DNA of 64,000 bases. Origin: Parahoeflea alexandrii. Lineage in GTDB: Bacteria; Pseudomonadota; Alphaproteobacteria; Rhizobiales; Rhizobiaceae. The stretch spans positions 1 to 64,000 of the forward strand of contig NZ_JAPWHB010000003.1 of assembly GCF_027214025.1 (NCBI RefSeq), read 5' to 3'. The stretch's first letter is position 1. Each line of letters starts with the position of its first letter. A model generated the notes under the pieces. The model was not told the origin of the DNA. It worked only from the letters and a program-made list of their open reading frames with translations, and searched no databases. This document shows positions 52,762 through 61,337 of the stretch, one piece after another. The position numbers were made by a program, and so were the translations under genes.

Positions 52762-54844
52762 GCCCGCGCCGCCTCATCGCACCGACAAGCGGATTGCCGA
52801 TCTGGTGGCAATGGGGTTCGCGCTCATCATCGTGCTCTATGCGGCCTCGGGTCCGCTGAGCGAATTCGTCCGCTGGGTGATTGCCAACGCCACCGACGGA
52901 TTTGCCGAGCTGTCCCGGCGCGATCAGCGGCTGGTGCTGCGGGAGCACTGGCTGGGGGCGGCGCATCGCGCATTCGAGCAGGGCTTCCTGCTGCCGACCG
53001 GGCTGATCATCGGCCTGCCGATCATCCTGTCGTTCGTGGTCTCGACGCTGACATTGCACAAGACGCCCGGCCTGCGCATCCTCAACTGGGCGATGGCCCT
53101 GCTCTCGGTCGCGGTCTTCGGGGTCTGGATCGCCAAGATCTTCGTGTCCGACGCCGGCGTGGTGCCCTCGATCAACGACCTCGACTACCTTGCCTTCCCA
53201 CTTGCGGTGCTGCTCACACTCTACCTCACCTACCGCATGTATGGCGGCTTCATCGTCGGCTTCTCAGTCTTCTGGATCGTCTATTTCTTCGCCCGCGGCT
53301 GGCTTCCGGAGTGGAGCGGGCTGCTGGCCGGTTCGGAGGCCACGTTCGAGCAGAATTTGCGAACCATGGCGCTCAATTTCTGGGCCCAGACCGGCGGCAT
53401 GTTCGGGCAGCCGGTGCAGGTGGTGACCGGCAACGTGCTGATCTTCATCGTCTTCGGCGCCATCCTGATGGGATCGGGAGCGGGCGACCTCTTGATGAAG
53501 ATCGCCAACCGGTTGACCGGCGGGCTCACCGGCGGGGCGGCCCATGCGGCGGTCGCCAGTTCGGCGCTGTTCGGCACGCTGTCGGGTGCTGCGATCTCCA
53601 ACGTGGTCTCGACCGGGGTGATGACAATCCCGGTGATCAAGAAATCGGGCTTCAAGCCGGCCTTCGCCGGGGCGGTCGAGGCCGCCGCCTCCACCGGCGG
53701 CCAGATCATGCCGCCGGTGATGGGCGTGGTGGCGTTCTTCGTCGCCGGCCAGATCGGGCTCGAATATCGCTACATCGTGGTCGCGGCGATCATTCCGGCG
53801 ATCTTCTACTATCTCGGAACCTTCCTGGCAGTCTATTTCGAGGCCCGACGGCTCGGCATCGGCACGCTGCCGGAGGAAGCCCGGTCGCGCCTGACGCGGG
53901 CGGAATGGGTCCAGACGCTGGTCTTTCTCATCCCGCTCGGCGTGCTTTCCTATTTCCTCTTCGCGCAGCCATCGGTACCCAAGGCCGGCTTTTACGGACT
54001 CATCGCCGCGCTCGGCTCGACGCTCGTGCTGTTTCCGGACTTCCGGTCGTCCAAAAAGGTCCGGGACGCTTTCGTTCAGGCCGGCCGCATGGCCGCCTCC
54101 ATCGTCGTCATCGTCACCGCGATCGGGCTGATTGTCGGCCTGATCCAGACATCCGGTTTCGCAGGCCGGTTGTCGTTGCTGCTGGCGCAGGTGGCGGACG
54201 GGCCGTTGTTCGTCGTGCTGATGATCGTCGCCTTCGGTGCGATCGTGCTCGGCATGGGCCTGCCGCCGGGAGCCACCTATTTCATCATCGTGATCGCGCT
54301 GAGTTCGGGAATCGACACGGTCGGCATCGCGCCGCTGACGCTGCACCTGTTCGTGGTGTTCTTCGCCATGATGTCGACGGTGACGCCGCCGGTGGCGCTA
54401 GCGGCCTTCGCCGCGGCGCCGATTGCCGGGGCTGATCCGGTCCGCACCGGTTTCGAGGCGGCGAAAATCGCGCTCGCGGGTTTCATCATTCCCTTCGTCT
54501 TCGTCTATCACCCGGCGGTGCTCTACAAGCTCCAGGTGCTGTTCGAGTGGTTCGGCGAGGACAGGGCCAACTCCCGCGCGATGATCGACATCGCAACGGT
54601 CAGCTTTGCGGATCTGGGATGGATCATGATCGCCTTCACCCTGGCGATGTGGCTGATCGCCTCGGCGCTGGCCGGATTTGACCGGGCCAGGCTCTTGCCG
54701 CCCGAGCGGCTGGTGCGGGCCGCGGTGGGCCTCGCCTGCCTGTTCCCGCAGATGATCATTGCAGGCCCTGCGGCGCTCGCCGGGATCGGCCTGATTGCCA
54801 GGGAGCGCGCGGCGCAGCGGAAAACCGTCGAGGCCGTGACCTGA
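52754..54844 (+). CDS. TAXI-type TRAP transporter fused permease (DctQM fusion)
   Basis: 696 aa, ATG overlapping the sulfatase stop by 8 bp. About 16-18 hydrophobic segments: a DctQ-like region (residues 1-170) fused to a DctM-like body with GAAISNVVSTGVMTIPVIKKSG, AASTGGQIMPPVMGVVAFFVAG and GMGLPPGATYFIIVIALSS. Such fusions are the rule in TAXI-TRAP systems. It transports the ligand of the receptor encoded next. Its overlap with the hydrolase gene suggests transport and cleavage are made in fixed ratio. Confidence 0.92.
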   Translation: MTEPAPPHRTDKRIADLVAMGFALIIVLYAASGPLSEFVRWVIANATDGFAELSRRDQRLVLREHWLGAAHRAFEQGFLLPTGLIIGLPIILSFVVSTLTLHKTPGLRILNWAMALLSVAVFGVWIAKIFVSDAGVVPSINDLDYLAFPLAVLLTLYLTYRMYGGFIVGFSVFWIVYFFARGWLPEWSGLLAGSEATFEQNLRTMALNFWAQTGGMFGQPVQVVTGNVLIFIVFGAILMGSGAGDLLMKIANRLTGGLTGGAAHAAVASSALFGTLSGAAISNVVSTGVMTIPVIKKSGFKPAFAGAVEAAASTGGQIMPPVMGVVAFFVAGQIGLEYRYIVVAAIIPAIFYYLGTFLAVYFEARRLGIGTLPEEARSRLTRAEWVQTLVFLIPLGVLSYFLFAQPSVPKAGFYGLIAALGSTLVLFPDFRSSKKVRDAFVQAGRMAASIVVIVTAIGLIVGLIQTSGFAGRLSLLLAQVADGPLFVVLMIVAFGAIVLGMGLPPGATYFIIVIALSSGIDTVGIAPLTLHLFVVFFAMMSTVTPPVALAAFAAAPIAGADPVRTGFEAAKIALAGFIIPFVFVYHPAVLYKLQVLFEWFGEDRANSRAMIDIATVSFADLGWIMIAFTLAMWLIASALAGFDRARLLPPERLVRAAVGLACLFPQMIIAGPAALAGIGLIARERAAQRKTVEAVT

Positions 54845-54876
54845 CGGAACAAGAAGCAAAACAAGGAGGAAGAGAC

Positions 54877-55848
54877 ATGAAACACAAGACACTGGCGGCG
54901 GCAGCCGCGCTTCTGATCGGCATGGGAACCGCCCAGGCCGAAACCCTGAAGATGGCCACCATCGAGCCGAGCCTCGGCCAGGCCATCACCATGGCGACCT
55001 TCGCCAACCTGGTGACCGATGCGCTCGGCGATGTCGAAATCGAAGTCGCCGGCGGCGGAGCGGCGACGTTGCACATGCTCGAGGTGGGACGCGGCAACAT
55101 CGACATGGCGATGGTCTCGCCGACCATCTACCGGCTGATGCAGAACGGCAAGGCCATGTACGCCAAGGAGCCCGAAGCGCCGGAACTGTCGAAAAACGTG
55201 CAGTTGATCATGTGGTTCCCCTATGGCCAGTATCACTACACGGTCCGCGCCGGCAGCGACATCGAGACGCTGGACGACATCGCAGGCGCGAGCGTGTTCC
55301 TGGGCCCTGCCGGCGGCGGCGCCTTCAATACCGCCAAGGCGTGGATCGAGGCGACCACCGGTCTCGTCGCCGGCCAGGATTACGAGGCGATCACCGCCAA
55401 CTGGGCGACCGGGTACCAGTCGTTCCAGGACGGCAAGATCGACATGTATGTCAACGGCTGCATCGATCCGTGCCAGCAGTTCATCCAGTTCACCGAGACC
55501 GAGGATGTCCGCTTCATCGGCCCCGAGGACCATTCGGGCGAGGCCGTCACCAAGTTCCTGGGCTCGGACCGGACGCTGTCGGAAGTGCCGGCCGGCATGT
55601 ACAAGGGCCAGAAGAACGAAAGCCCGGTGATGTCGCATGACACCGCCGTCGGCATCGGCGTGCGCGCCGATCTCGACGAGGAGACCGTCTACAGGATAAC
55701 CAAGGCGTTCTGGGACAATATCGGCAACATCACCTCGGAAGCGCCGTGGGCCAAGGCGCTGAGCATCGACTACGCGGTCAAGCCGCTTGGCGACATGCAG
55801 ATCCATCCGGGTGCGGCGCGCTACTACAAGGAAGTCGGCAAGCTCTGA
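54877..55848 (+). CDS. TAXI-type TRAP transporter substrate-binding protein
   Basis: 323 aa. Sec signal peptide to AQA-ET near residue 21. Mature TAXI family features: GGGAATLHMLEVGRGNIDMA, AGSDIETLDDIAGASVFLGP and GGGAFNTAKAWIEATTG. Unlike most TRAP loci the receptor comes after the permease. Ligand unknown; the sulfatase-like partner suggests a sulfated or phosphonylated organic anion. Confidence 0.92.
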   Translation: MKHKTLAAAAALLIGMGTAQAETLKMATIEPSLGQAITMATFANLVTDALGDVEIEVAGGGAATLHMLEVGRGNIDMAMVSPTIYRLMQNGKAMYAKEPEAPELSKNVQLIMWFPYGQYHYTVRAGSDIETLDDIAGASVFLGPAGGGAFNTAKAWIEATTGLVAGQDYEAITANWATGYQSFQDGKIDMYVNGCIDPCQQFIQFTETEDVRFIGPEDHSGEAVTKFLGSDRTLSEVPAGMYKGQKNESPVMSHDTAVGIGVRADLDEETVYRITKAFWDNIGNITSEAPWAKALSIDYAVKPLGDMQIHPGAARYYKEVGKL

Positions 55849-55895
55849 TCAACAAAAGACCGCCCGGTGGGAGAGAACCGGGCGGTCTTGTTGAG
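55849..55895. terminator. Strong bidirectional hairpin terminator
   Basis: A 13-bp perfect stem (AAGACCGCCCGGT at 55856-55868 with ACCGGGCGGTCTT at 55877-55889) closes an 8-nt loop, and CAAC/GTTG flanks pair further out. TTGTTG follows on the plus strand and TTTTGTTG on the minus strand. It ends both the TAXI operon and the converging StyAB-like operon. Confidence 0.8.
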
Positions 55896-55956
55896 GCAAT
55901 CGCGAAGGAAGCGAGCCGGACCGGGCGATAGCGTCGGCCAGACCGGCACTTGCGTT

Positions 55957-56451
55957 TCAGAGCGGTTCGAGCCGGTGGAACCGGGACTGGCCATAGACCA
56001 GCGGCGCGCCTTCGCTGATCCTGATCTGCATGATCTCGCCGATGAACACCGTATGGCTGCCGGCCTCGACCATTTCCGACACATCGCAGGAAAAGCCGAT
56101 CAGGGCTTCATCCAGAAGCGGCAGGCCGCGCTCGTCCTCGACCCAGTGACCTTCTGCGAACTTGTCCTCGCCGGTGACTCCCTCGGCGCCGGCGAACCGC
56201 ATCGCCAGCGGGCTCGCCGGATCCGGAAGAAGGTTGACGTTGAAGGTTCCGGTTTCGCGGATGGCGGCGCAGGTGCCGGTCTTGCGGTTGACGCAGGCCA
56301 GAAGGCTCGGCGGCTCGGCCGAGACCGAACAGACCGCCGTGGCGGTGATGCCGCGCCGCTCGGCCCCGTGGCAGGCGGTGATGATGGTCACCGCCCCCGG
56401 GAAACGGGCCATGGCCGCGCGGAATGTGGCGTGATCGATGCCCATGCCCAT
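55957..56451 (-). CDS. Flavin reductase (StyB-like)
   Basis: 164 aa from MGMGIDHATF at 56451, one base after the monooxygenase stop (the frame itself runs to 56535). Reductase motifs AMARFPGAVTIITACHGAERRG, TATAVCSVSAEPPSLLACVNR, GTFNVNLL and SHTVFIGEIMQ. It supplies reduced FAD to the StyA-like monooxygenase encoded before it. Last gene of this minus-strand operon. Confidence 0.9.
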   Translation of the reverse strand: MGMGIDHATFRAAMARFPGAVTIITACHGAERRGITATAVCSVSAEPPSLLACVNRKTGTCAAIRETGTFNVNLLPDPASPLAMRFAGAEGVTGEDKFAEGHWVEDERGLPLLDEALIGFSCDVSEMVEAGSHTVFIGEIMQIRISEGAPLVYGQSRFHRLEPL

Positions 56452-56452
56452 C

Positions 56453-57685
56453 TTACGCCGCCTTGAGCTCGGTGAGGTAGGCCTCGGCCGCGTCGGGATC
56501 GGCGAACCAGGGGAAGAAATCGCGCGGATCGTCAAAGCCGTTGGCCATGCGGTGCGCCAGCCGCGGCTCGGCGCAGGCGGTGCCCATGATGTTGAGGATG
56601 AACGGCGGCGGCGGCTGCAGCATCATGTTGGTCCAGGAGACCACCCACTGCGCGTAGTCCCAGAACTCGTCGAACGTGCCCTGCATGAAGGCCGCGTCGA
56701 ACGGCTTGTCGCCATGCGCGATGATCCGCTTGAGATAGACAGCGGCAGCCTTGGCGGCGTTGTTGGAGCCCTGGCCGGTGATCGGATCATTGAGGCAGAC
56801 CGCGTCGCCGAGGCCGAGCACCTGGCGTCCGGAGGGAAGCGTGCCGATCGGCTTGCGGATGGTGGGGGCAAAACGGCCGGCGAGAATGCCGTTGTCATCG
56901 GTCAGCTCGATATTCTGGCAGCGCGCCGCCTCCCAGGGCAGGAAGGTCTCGAGGATCTTCTTCGACGTCGCCAGGTGCTGCTCGGGTGTCTTCACATCCG
57001 CCCAGCAATCCATCGGACCGCCCGGAACGCCCTCGAACACCATGATCTCGCAGGGGCCGGAGGTGGTCAGCGCCGGAAAGACGAAGTATTCGCCAACACC
57101 GGGGATCAGGTTGAAGCAGACGGCCGAATGCTCGGGACGCGGCGTCATGCCGGTGACGTAAGTCAGCGCCAGGGCCCGCTGCGGCGTCTCGTAGGGCGAT
57201 TTTTCCGCGTCGCGCTCGAACAGGCGGCCGATATCGCCCTTGCCCGAGGCGACGATGACCAGGTCGTCCTGGCGGGCATAGTGCTCCAGGTCGGCAATCG
57301 TCGCGTCCTTGATGGTCAGCGTGCCGCCGAGGCGCTCGAATTCGGCCATCCAGGCCGGGATCTTGACCCGCTGGTCGACCGAGTAGGCGCTGTGGTCGAG
57401 CTTGCCGGTCCAGTCGATGGCCTTCTGGCCAGACCCGTCCGGCGCTGGAACCTGGAAATTGATGCCGTCGACCGGCGGGCAGGTGTCGGCCCAGAAATCG
57501 ATGCCCAGTTCGCGCTCATGCTCGACCGAATTGTGAAACATGCACTGGCTCGACATCACCTTGCCCTGGGCAATGTCGTCGGCGGTGCGGTTCTGGACGA
57601 CGCGCACCGAATTTCCGGCCTTGAGGAGGCCGATGGCGAGTTGCAGGCCGGACTGGCCGCCGCCGATAATCGTGATCTTTCTCAT
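56453..57685 (-). CDS. FAD-dependent monooxygenase (styrene monooxygenase StyA-like)
   Basis: 410 aa from MRKITIIGGG with AGGGGA upstream, close to the 415 aa of StyA. N-terminal FAD fold GGGQSGLQLAIGLLKAG and, in the C-terminal half, GDAVCLNDPITGQGSNNAAKAA, a StyA-family hallmark. It lacks an NAD(P)H site and depends on reduced FAD from the neighbouring reductase to epoxidise or hydroxylate an alkene or aromatic side chain. Neighbouring SDR and aldehyde dehydrogenase genes would oxidise the product further. StyC (epoxide isomerase) and StyD are not recognisable as such, so the substrate need not be styrene. Confidence 0.9.
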   Translation of the reverse strand: MRKITIIGGGQSGLQLAIGLLKAGNSVRVVQNRTADDIAQGKVMSSQCMFHNSVEHERELGIDFWADTCPPVDGINFQVPAPDGSGQKAIDWTGKLDHSAYSVDQRVKIPAWMAEFERLGGTLTIKDATIADLEHYARQDDLVIVASGKGDIGRLFERDAEKSPYETPQRALALTYVTGMTPRPEHSAVCFNLIPGVGEYFVFPALTTSGPCEIMVFEGVPGGPMDCWADVKTPEQHLATSKKILETFLPWEAARCQNIELTDDNGILAGRFAPTIRKPIGTLPSGRQVLGLGDAVCLNDPITGQGSNNAAKAAAVYLKRIIAHGDKPFDAAFMQGTFDEFWDYAQWVVSWTNMMLQPPPPFILNIMGTACAEPRLAHRMANGFDDPRDFFPWFADPDAAEAYLTELKAA

Positions 57686-57705
57686 GTTGTTCCCCTTTTT
57701 TGGTT

Positions 57706-58482
57706 TTATTCCATCAGAAGTGGTATGGCCGGCGCCGCGCGCTCCGGGCCCATGGCGGTGTATCCGCCGTCGACCTGGATGTCGGTTCCGGTGATGAAGC
57801 TGGCCTCGTCCGAGCAGAGGAAGAGGACGGACGCCGCGACCTCTTCCGGGTTGCCGGTGCGTCCGAGCAGGTGGAAGGGCGCCGCGACCCGGTCGGTCTT
57901 GGCGCGGTCGCCGCCGGTCAACTCGTCCATGATGTTGGACCAGGTCCAGCCGGGCGAGACCGCATTGACGCGAATGCCCTCGGGGGCCAGATCCATCGCC
58001 TGATTGCGGGTCAGCTGCAGGATCGCGGCCTTGGAGACCGGATAGAGCCAGCGGCCTGTCTGGGCGACGCGGGCAGAGATCGAGCCGAAATTGACAATCG
58101 CGCCCTTGTTCCTGGCCAGTTCGGATCGCGCCGCCTGCATCAGCATGACCGAGCCGACGATGTTGACGTCGAGGCTTTCGAGCCATTCTGAACGGGTCGA
58201 TTCAGCGCCGTTGTCGAGATAGGAGCAGGCGACATTGACGAGGAAATCGATGCGGCCGAACTTGTCCTTCGTGGCCTTCACCAGTGCCGCAATCTGGGCG
58301 TCGTCACGCAGATCGGTCTTCTGAAAGGCGATGCCGTCGCCGGTCAGCGCCTCGCCGGCCTCGGCATTGATATCGGCGATCATCACCCGCACACCGGCAT
58401 CCCTGAAAGCCCTGACGATGGCCGCGCCTATCTTGGTCGCACCACCCGGTACAATCGCCACTTTTCCGTTAAGTCCTCGCAT
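57706..58482 (-). CDS. Short-chain dehydrogenase/reductase (SDR)
   Basis: 258 aa from MRGLNGKVA with AGGGGA upstream. Cofactor region VPGGATKIGAAI has Pro where TGxxxGxG has Thr; the Asp in IADINAE predicts NAD(H). The active site is NFGSISAR (Ser) and YPVSK. First gene of the operon with StyAB-like genes, divergent from the AraC gene. It probably dehydrogenates the hydroxylated product. Confidence 0.9.
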   Translation of the reverse strand: MRGLNGKVAIVPGGATKIGAAIVRAFRDAGVRVMIADINAEAGEALTGDGIAFQKTDLRDDAQIAALVKATKDKFGRIDFLVNVACSYLDNGAESTRSEWLESLDVNIVGSVMLMQAARSELARNKGAIVNFGSISARVAQTGRWLYPVSKAAILQLTRNQAMDLAPEGIRVNAVSPGWTWSNIMDELTGGDRAKTDRVAAPFHLLGRTGNPEEVAASVLFLCSDEASFITGTDIQVDGGYTAMGPERAAPAIPLLME

Positions 58483-58646
58483 CGGCAGTCTCCCCTTTTC
58501 GTTGGGAAGAAGTTTGGGCCATTCAAACCGGGCCGCCATCCGCTTTGAGCGCTGACTATCCGCAAAACGAAAATTTCTACCGCTGCATTGAAAAACGTGC
58601 TTTCATGCATATGCATCTTTTGACAACGACGATGTCGGGAGCGCTG
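58483..58646. promoter_or_regulatory. Divergent promoter region of the SDR/StyAB-like operon and AraC gene
   Basis: 164 bp. It contains a perfect 12-bp palindrome ATGCATATGCAT at 58605-58616 and TTGACA just after it. Frames that extend the AraC protein upstream into this region exist but lack a ribosome-binding site, so I treat it as regulatory. Confidence 0.4.
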
Positions 58647-59657
58647 ATGTTGCCGGATCCCATGACCCCGCGCCCGCTGGCGCGGTTCAGCCTGTTCGAA
58701 AGCAGCGATCTCGACGAGGCGCGCGAAAGGGTTGCGCGGGTATTCTGCCCGCACCGGCTGGACATGATCGGCCGCGGCAGCTTCGATGCCTGCCACAACC
58801 ATGTCAGCAGCGAGCGGCTGTCTCTCAACTACATCCAGTATGGCGCCAAGACGCTGATCGCGCCGGGCGAGCTCAAGGATTTCTATTTGCTGCAGATCCC
58901 GCTTTCGGGCGGGGCGGCGATCAGCAACGGCCCGGATCACTATTATTCCTGCCCTCAGAAGGCGGCGGTGCTCAATCCGCATCTGCCAACGACGATGATC
59001 TGGGACGAGGGCTGCCGGCAGATCCTGGTCAAGGTGGAACGCGAGGCCTTGCAGGATCATCTCTCGCAGCTGCTCGGCTCGGGCGCCGGCAAGCCGCTGA
59101 CATTCTCGGGGCCGCTGGACCTGACCAGCGATGTCGGCTCAGCACTTTACGGCCTGATCATGCACCTGGTGACGCAGGCCGACACCGGACACGTGATGCT
59201 CTCTTCAGGCGGCCTGCTGGCCCGCCAGCTCGAATCGGTGATCCTGTCGGGGATCCTGGAAGCCGGGCAGCACAATTATTCGCGATATCTCAGGCCGACG
59301 CGCTCGGCCGTGGCGCCGCGGCACGTGCGCAAGGCCGAGGAATATGTGCGCAACAATCTCGACAATCCAATCTCGCTGGATGACATCGCCAATGCAGCGG
59401 GGGTCACGGCGCGCTCGCTGCAACTCGGGTTCCGCAATTTCCGCAACACCAGCCCGATGGCGCTGTTGCGCTCGGAACGGCTGCGCCGGGTCCATGAAGA
59501 ACTGATGGCCGGCGCGCCCGGCGCTTCGGTGACCGAAGTGGCGACCCGATGGGGATTTTCCCATCTCGGCCGGTTTTCGCAGATCTACAAGGAAAAATAC
59601 GGCCAGTCGCCGAGCACGACGCTGCAGAACGGCTCGCGCATCGGCTTTTCAGACTGA
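58647..59657 (+). CDS. AraC-family transcriptional regulator
   Basis: 336 aa from MLPDPMTPR at 58647, chosen because GGGAG lies at 58638-58642; an in-frame TTG far upstream at 58545 is less likely. The N-terminal 200 residues fit the AraC-binding-like domain of regulators such as NahR-neighbour and StyR-type AraC proteins (RLSLNYIQYGA, LLQIPLSGGAA). The C-terminus has two AraC helix-turn-helix motifs (ISLDDIANAAGVTARSLQ and ATRWGFSHLGRFSQIYKEKYG). Probable activator of the divergent StyAB-like operon and maybe of the aldehyde dehydrogenase. Confidence 0.9.
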   Translation: MLPDPMTPRPLARFSLFESSDLDEARERVARVFCPHRLDMIGRGSFDACHNHVSSERLSLNYIQYGAKTLIAPGELKDFYLLQIPLSGGAAISNGPDHYYSCPQKAAVLNPHLPTTMIWDEGCRQILVKVEREALQDHLSQLLGSGAGKPLTFSGPLDLTSDVGSALYGLIMHLVTQADTGHVMLSSGGLLARQLESVILSGILEAGQHNYSRYLRPTRSAVAPRHVRKAEEYVRNNLDNPISLDDIANAAGVTARSLQLGFRNFRNTSPMALLRSERLRRVHEELMAGAPGASVTEVATRWGFSHLGRFSQIYKEKYGQSPSTTLQNGSRIGFSD

Positions 59658-59664
59658 AACCGAA

Positions 59665-59695
59665 AACGGCCCGCCCCGATCAGGAGCGAGCCGTT
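59665..59695 (-). terminator. Rho-independent terminator of the aldehyde dehydrogenase gene
   Basis: On the minus strand AACGGC-t-CGC pairs with GCG-g-GCCGTT over an 11-base loop, a ten-pair stem including one T-G wobble, followed by TTTTCGGTTT. A smaller hairpin GGGCTT/AAGCCC at 59702-59718 sits between it and the stop. The AraC gene converges from the other side. Confidence 0.65.
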
Positions 59696-59721
59696 GCGAG
59701 AGGGCTTGTTTAAAGCCCGGA

Positions 59722-61167
59722 TCAGTTGACGTCGCTGTCCCAGCCGGAGATCGCCTTGGCTTCGAGGAATTCCTCGATGCCCCAGACGCCGCCTTCGCGG
59801 GCGCGGCCCGAGGCCTTGACGCCGCCAAAGGGTGCGCCGGCGCCACGTGACTTGCCGTTCATTTCGACCATGCCCGAGCGCAGGCGACGCGCCATGCGGT
59901 TGCGCCTGGCGCCATCCTGGCTCTGGACGTAGTTGGTCAGGCCGTAGATCGTGTCGTTGGCGATCTCGACCGCATGTTCCTCATTGTCGAACGGAATGAT
60001 CGACAGGACCGGGCCGAAAATCTCCTCGCGCGCAATGGTCATGTCGTTGGTGACATCGGCGAAGATGGTCGGACGGACAAAGTAGCCGCGGTTGAAGCCT
60101 TCGGGGCGGCCCGTGCCGCCGGCGACAAGACGCGCGCCCTCGTCGATGCCCTTCTGGATCAGGCCCTGGATCTTGTCGAACTGGGCGGCGGAGACAACGG
60201 GACCGATGTGGTTGCCGTCCTCGTGCGACGAGCCGACCTTGACGGTGGCCGCGACCTCGATGGCCTTTTCGACTGCCTGGTCATAGACCGGACGTTCGAC
60301 CAGCATGCGGGTCGGTGCGTTGCAGCTCTGGCCGGTATTGTTGAAGCAATGGCGCACGCCGCGTTCGACCGCCTTGGCATCCGCATCGGCGAAGATCACG
60401 TTGGCTCCCTTGCCGCCGAGCTCGAGGCAGACGCGCTTGAACGTGTCAGCGGCAGCCTTGGAAATGGCCGCACCTGCGCGGGCCGAGCCGGTGAAGCTGA
60501 TCATCTCGACATCCTTGTGGGTCGAAAGATCGGTGCCGACGCCGACGCCGTCGCCATTGACGAGGTTGAACACACCGGCCGGCACGCCCGCGGCATGGAC
60601 GATCTCGGCAAAGACGATCGAAGACAGGGGGGCGACTTCGGAGGGCTTGAGCACCATGGTGCAGCCTGCCAGCAGCGCCGGGATCACCTTCAGCGTCACC
60701 TGGTTCATCGGCCAGTTCCAGGGCGTGATCAGCCCGACAACGCCGATCGGCTCCATGGCGATGCGGTCGTTGGGGGCATGCGGGCCGAGCGGCCGGATGA
60801 ATTCGATGTCCTTGAAGGCGGTGATGAAATTGTCGATGTGCCAGGTGCCGGACGTGACCTGGCTCGCGCGTGACATGGCGATCGGCGCGCCCATTTCCAG
60901 GCTGATCGCCTGGGCCATGTCCTCGGCGCGCTCGGCGTAGATCTCGCGGATCTTCTTGACATAGCCGAGGCGGACTTCCGGGTCGGTCGTCGACCAGCTG
61001 TCGAACGCTGCCTTGGCGGCCGCAACCGCCTTGTCGGTGTCCTGCGACGAGCCGAGCGAAATCACCGCGCAGGCTTCCTCGTTCGAAGGATCAATCACCT
61101 CGCAGTCACGCGCCACGCTCGGCGAAACCCAGGCACCATTGATGTAAAACTCGCGCTTCTCGATCAT
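59722..61167 (-). CDS. NAD(P)-dependent aldehyde dehydrogenase
   Basis: 481 aa from MIEKREFYING with TTTGGAG upstream; the longer open frame to 61407 crosses the upstream terminator region. Motifs: ITPWNWPMNQ for cofactor binding, FTGSARAGAAI, catalytic Glu in LELGGKGANV and catalytic Cys in NNTGQSCNAPTR. It converts an aldehyde to an acid. By position it may complete the alkene/aromatic route started by the StyAB-like pair, giving an acid such as phenylacetate, but it is separately transcribed. Confidence 0.94.
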   Translation of the reverse strand: MIEKREFYINGAWVSPSVARDCEVIDPSNEEACAVISLGSSQDTDKAVAAAKAAFDSWSTTDPEVRLGYVKKIREIYAERAEDMAQAISLEMGAPIAMSRASQVTSGTWHIDNFITAFKDIEFIRPLGPHAPNDRIAMEPIGVVGLITPWNWPMNQVTLKVIPALLAGCTMVLKPSEVAPLSSIVFAEIVHAAGVPAGVFNLVNGDGVGVGTDLSTHKDVEMISFTGSARAGAAISKAAADTFKRVCLELGGKGANVIFADADAKAVERGVRHCFNNTGQSCNAPTRMLVERPVYDQAVEKAIEVAATVKVGSSHEDGNHIGPVVSAAQFDKIQGLIQKGIDEGARLVAGGTGRPEGFNRGYFVRPTIFADVTNDMTIAREEIFGPVLSIIPFDNEEHAVEIANDTIYGLTNYVQSQDGARRNRMARRLRSGMVEMNGKSRGAGAPFGGVKASGRAREGGVWGIEEFLEAKAISGWDSDVN

Positions 61168-61337
61168 TTCTTTCTCCAAATATGTCCAGACGGCACAGAT
61201 AGGCGCCGTTTCAACCCAATGCAAATCTGTAGGGGCGGACGACCGGGAAAGGCAACCGCGATTTCCCCTGGCAGGATGAATGTTATTGATGCCGAGATGA
61301 ATTACGCTTCTACCAGCCTTTTTTCGAAGAAGGACGG

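Noticed and set aside
54523-55806. 427-codon frame antisense to the TAXI receptor
   Set aside because: Shadow of a well-supported receptor gene with signal peptide and strong terminator.
57686-58186. Apparent fusion of the StyA-like protein with upstream sequence
   Set aside because: The extension is a shadow of the SDR gene; a ribosome-binding site and FAD-fold start occur at 57685.
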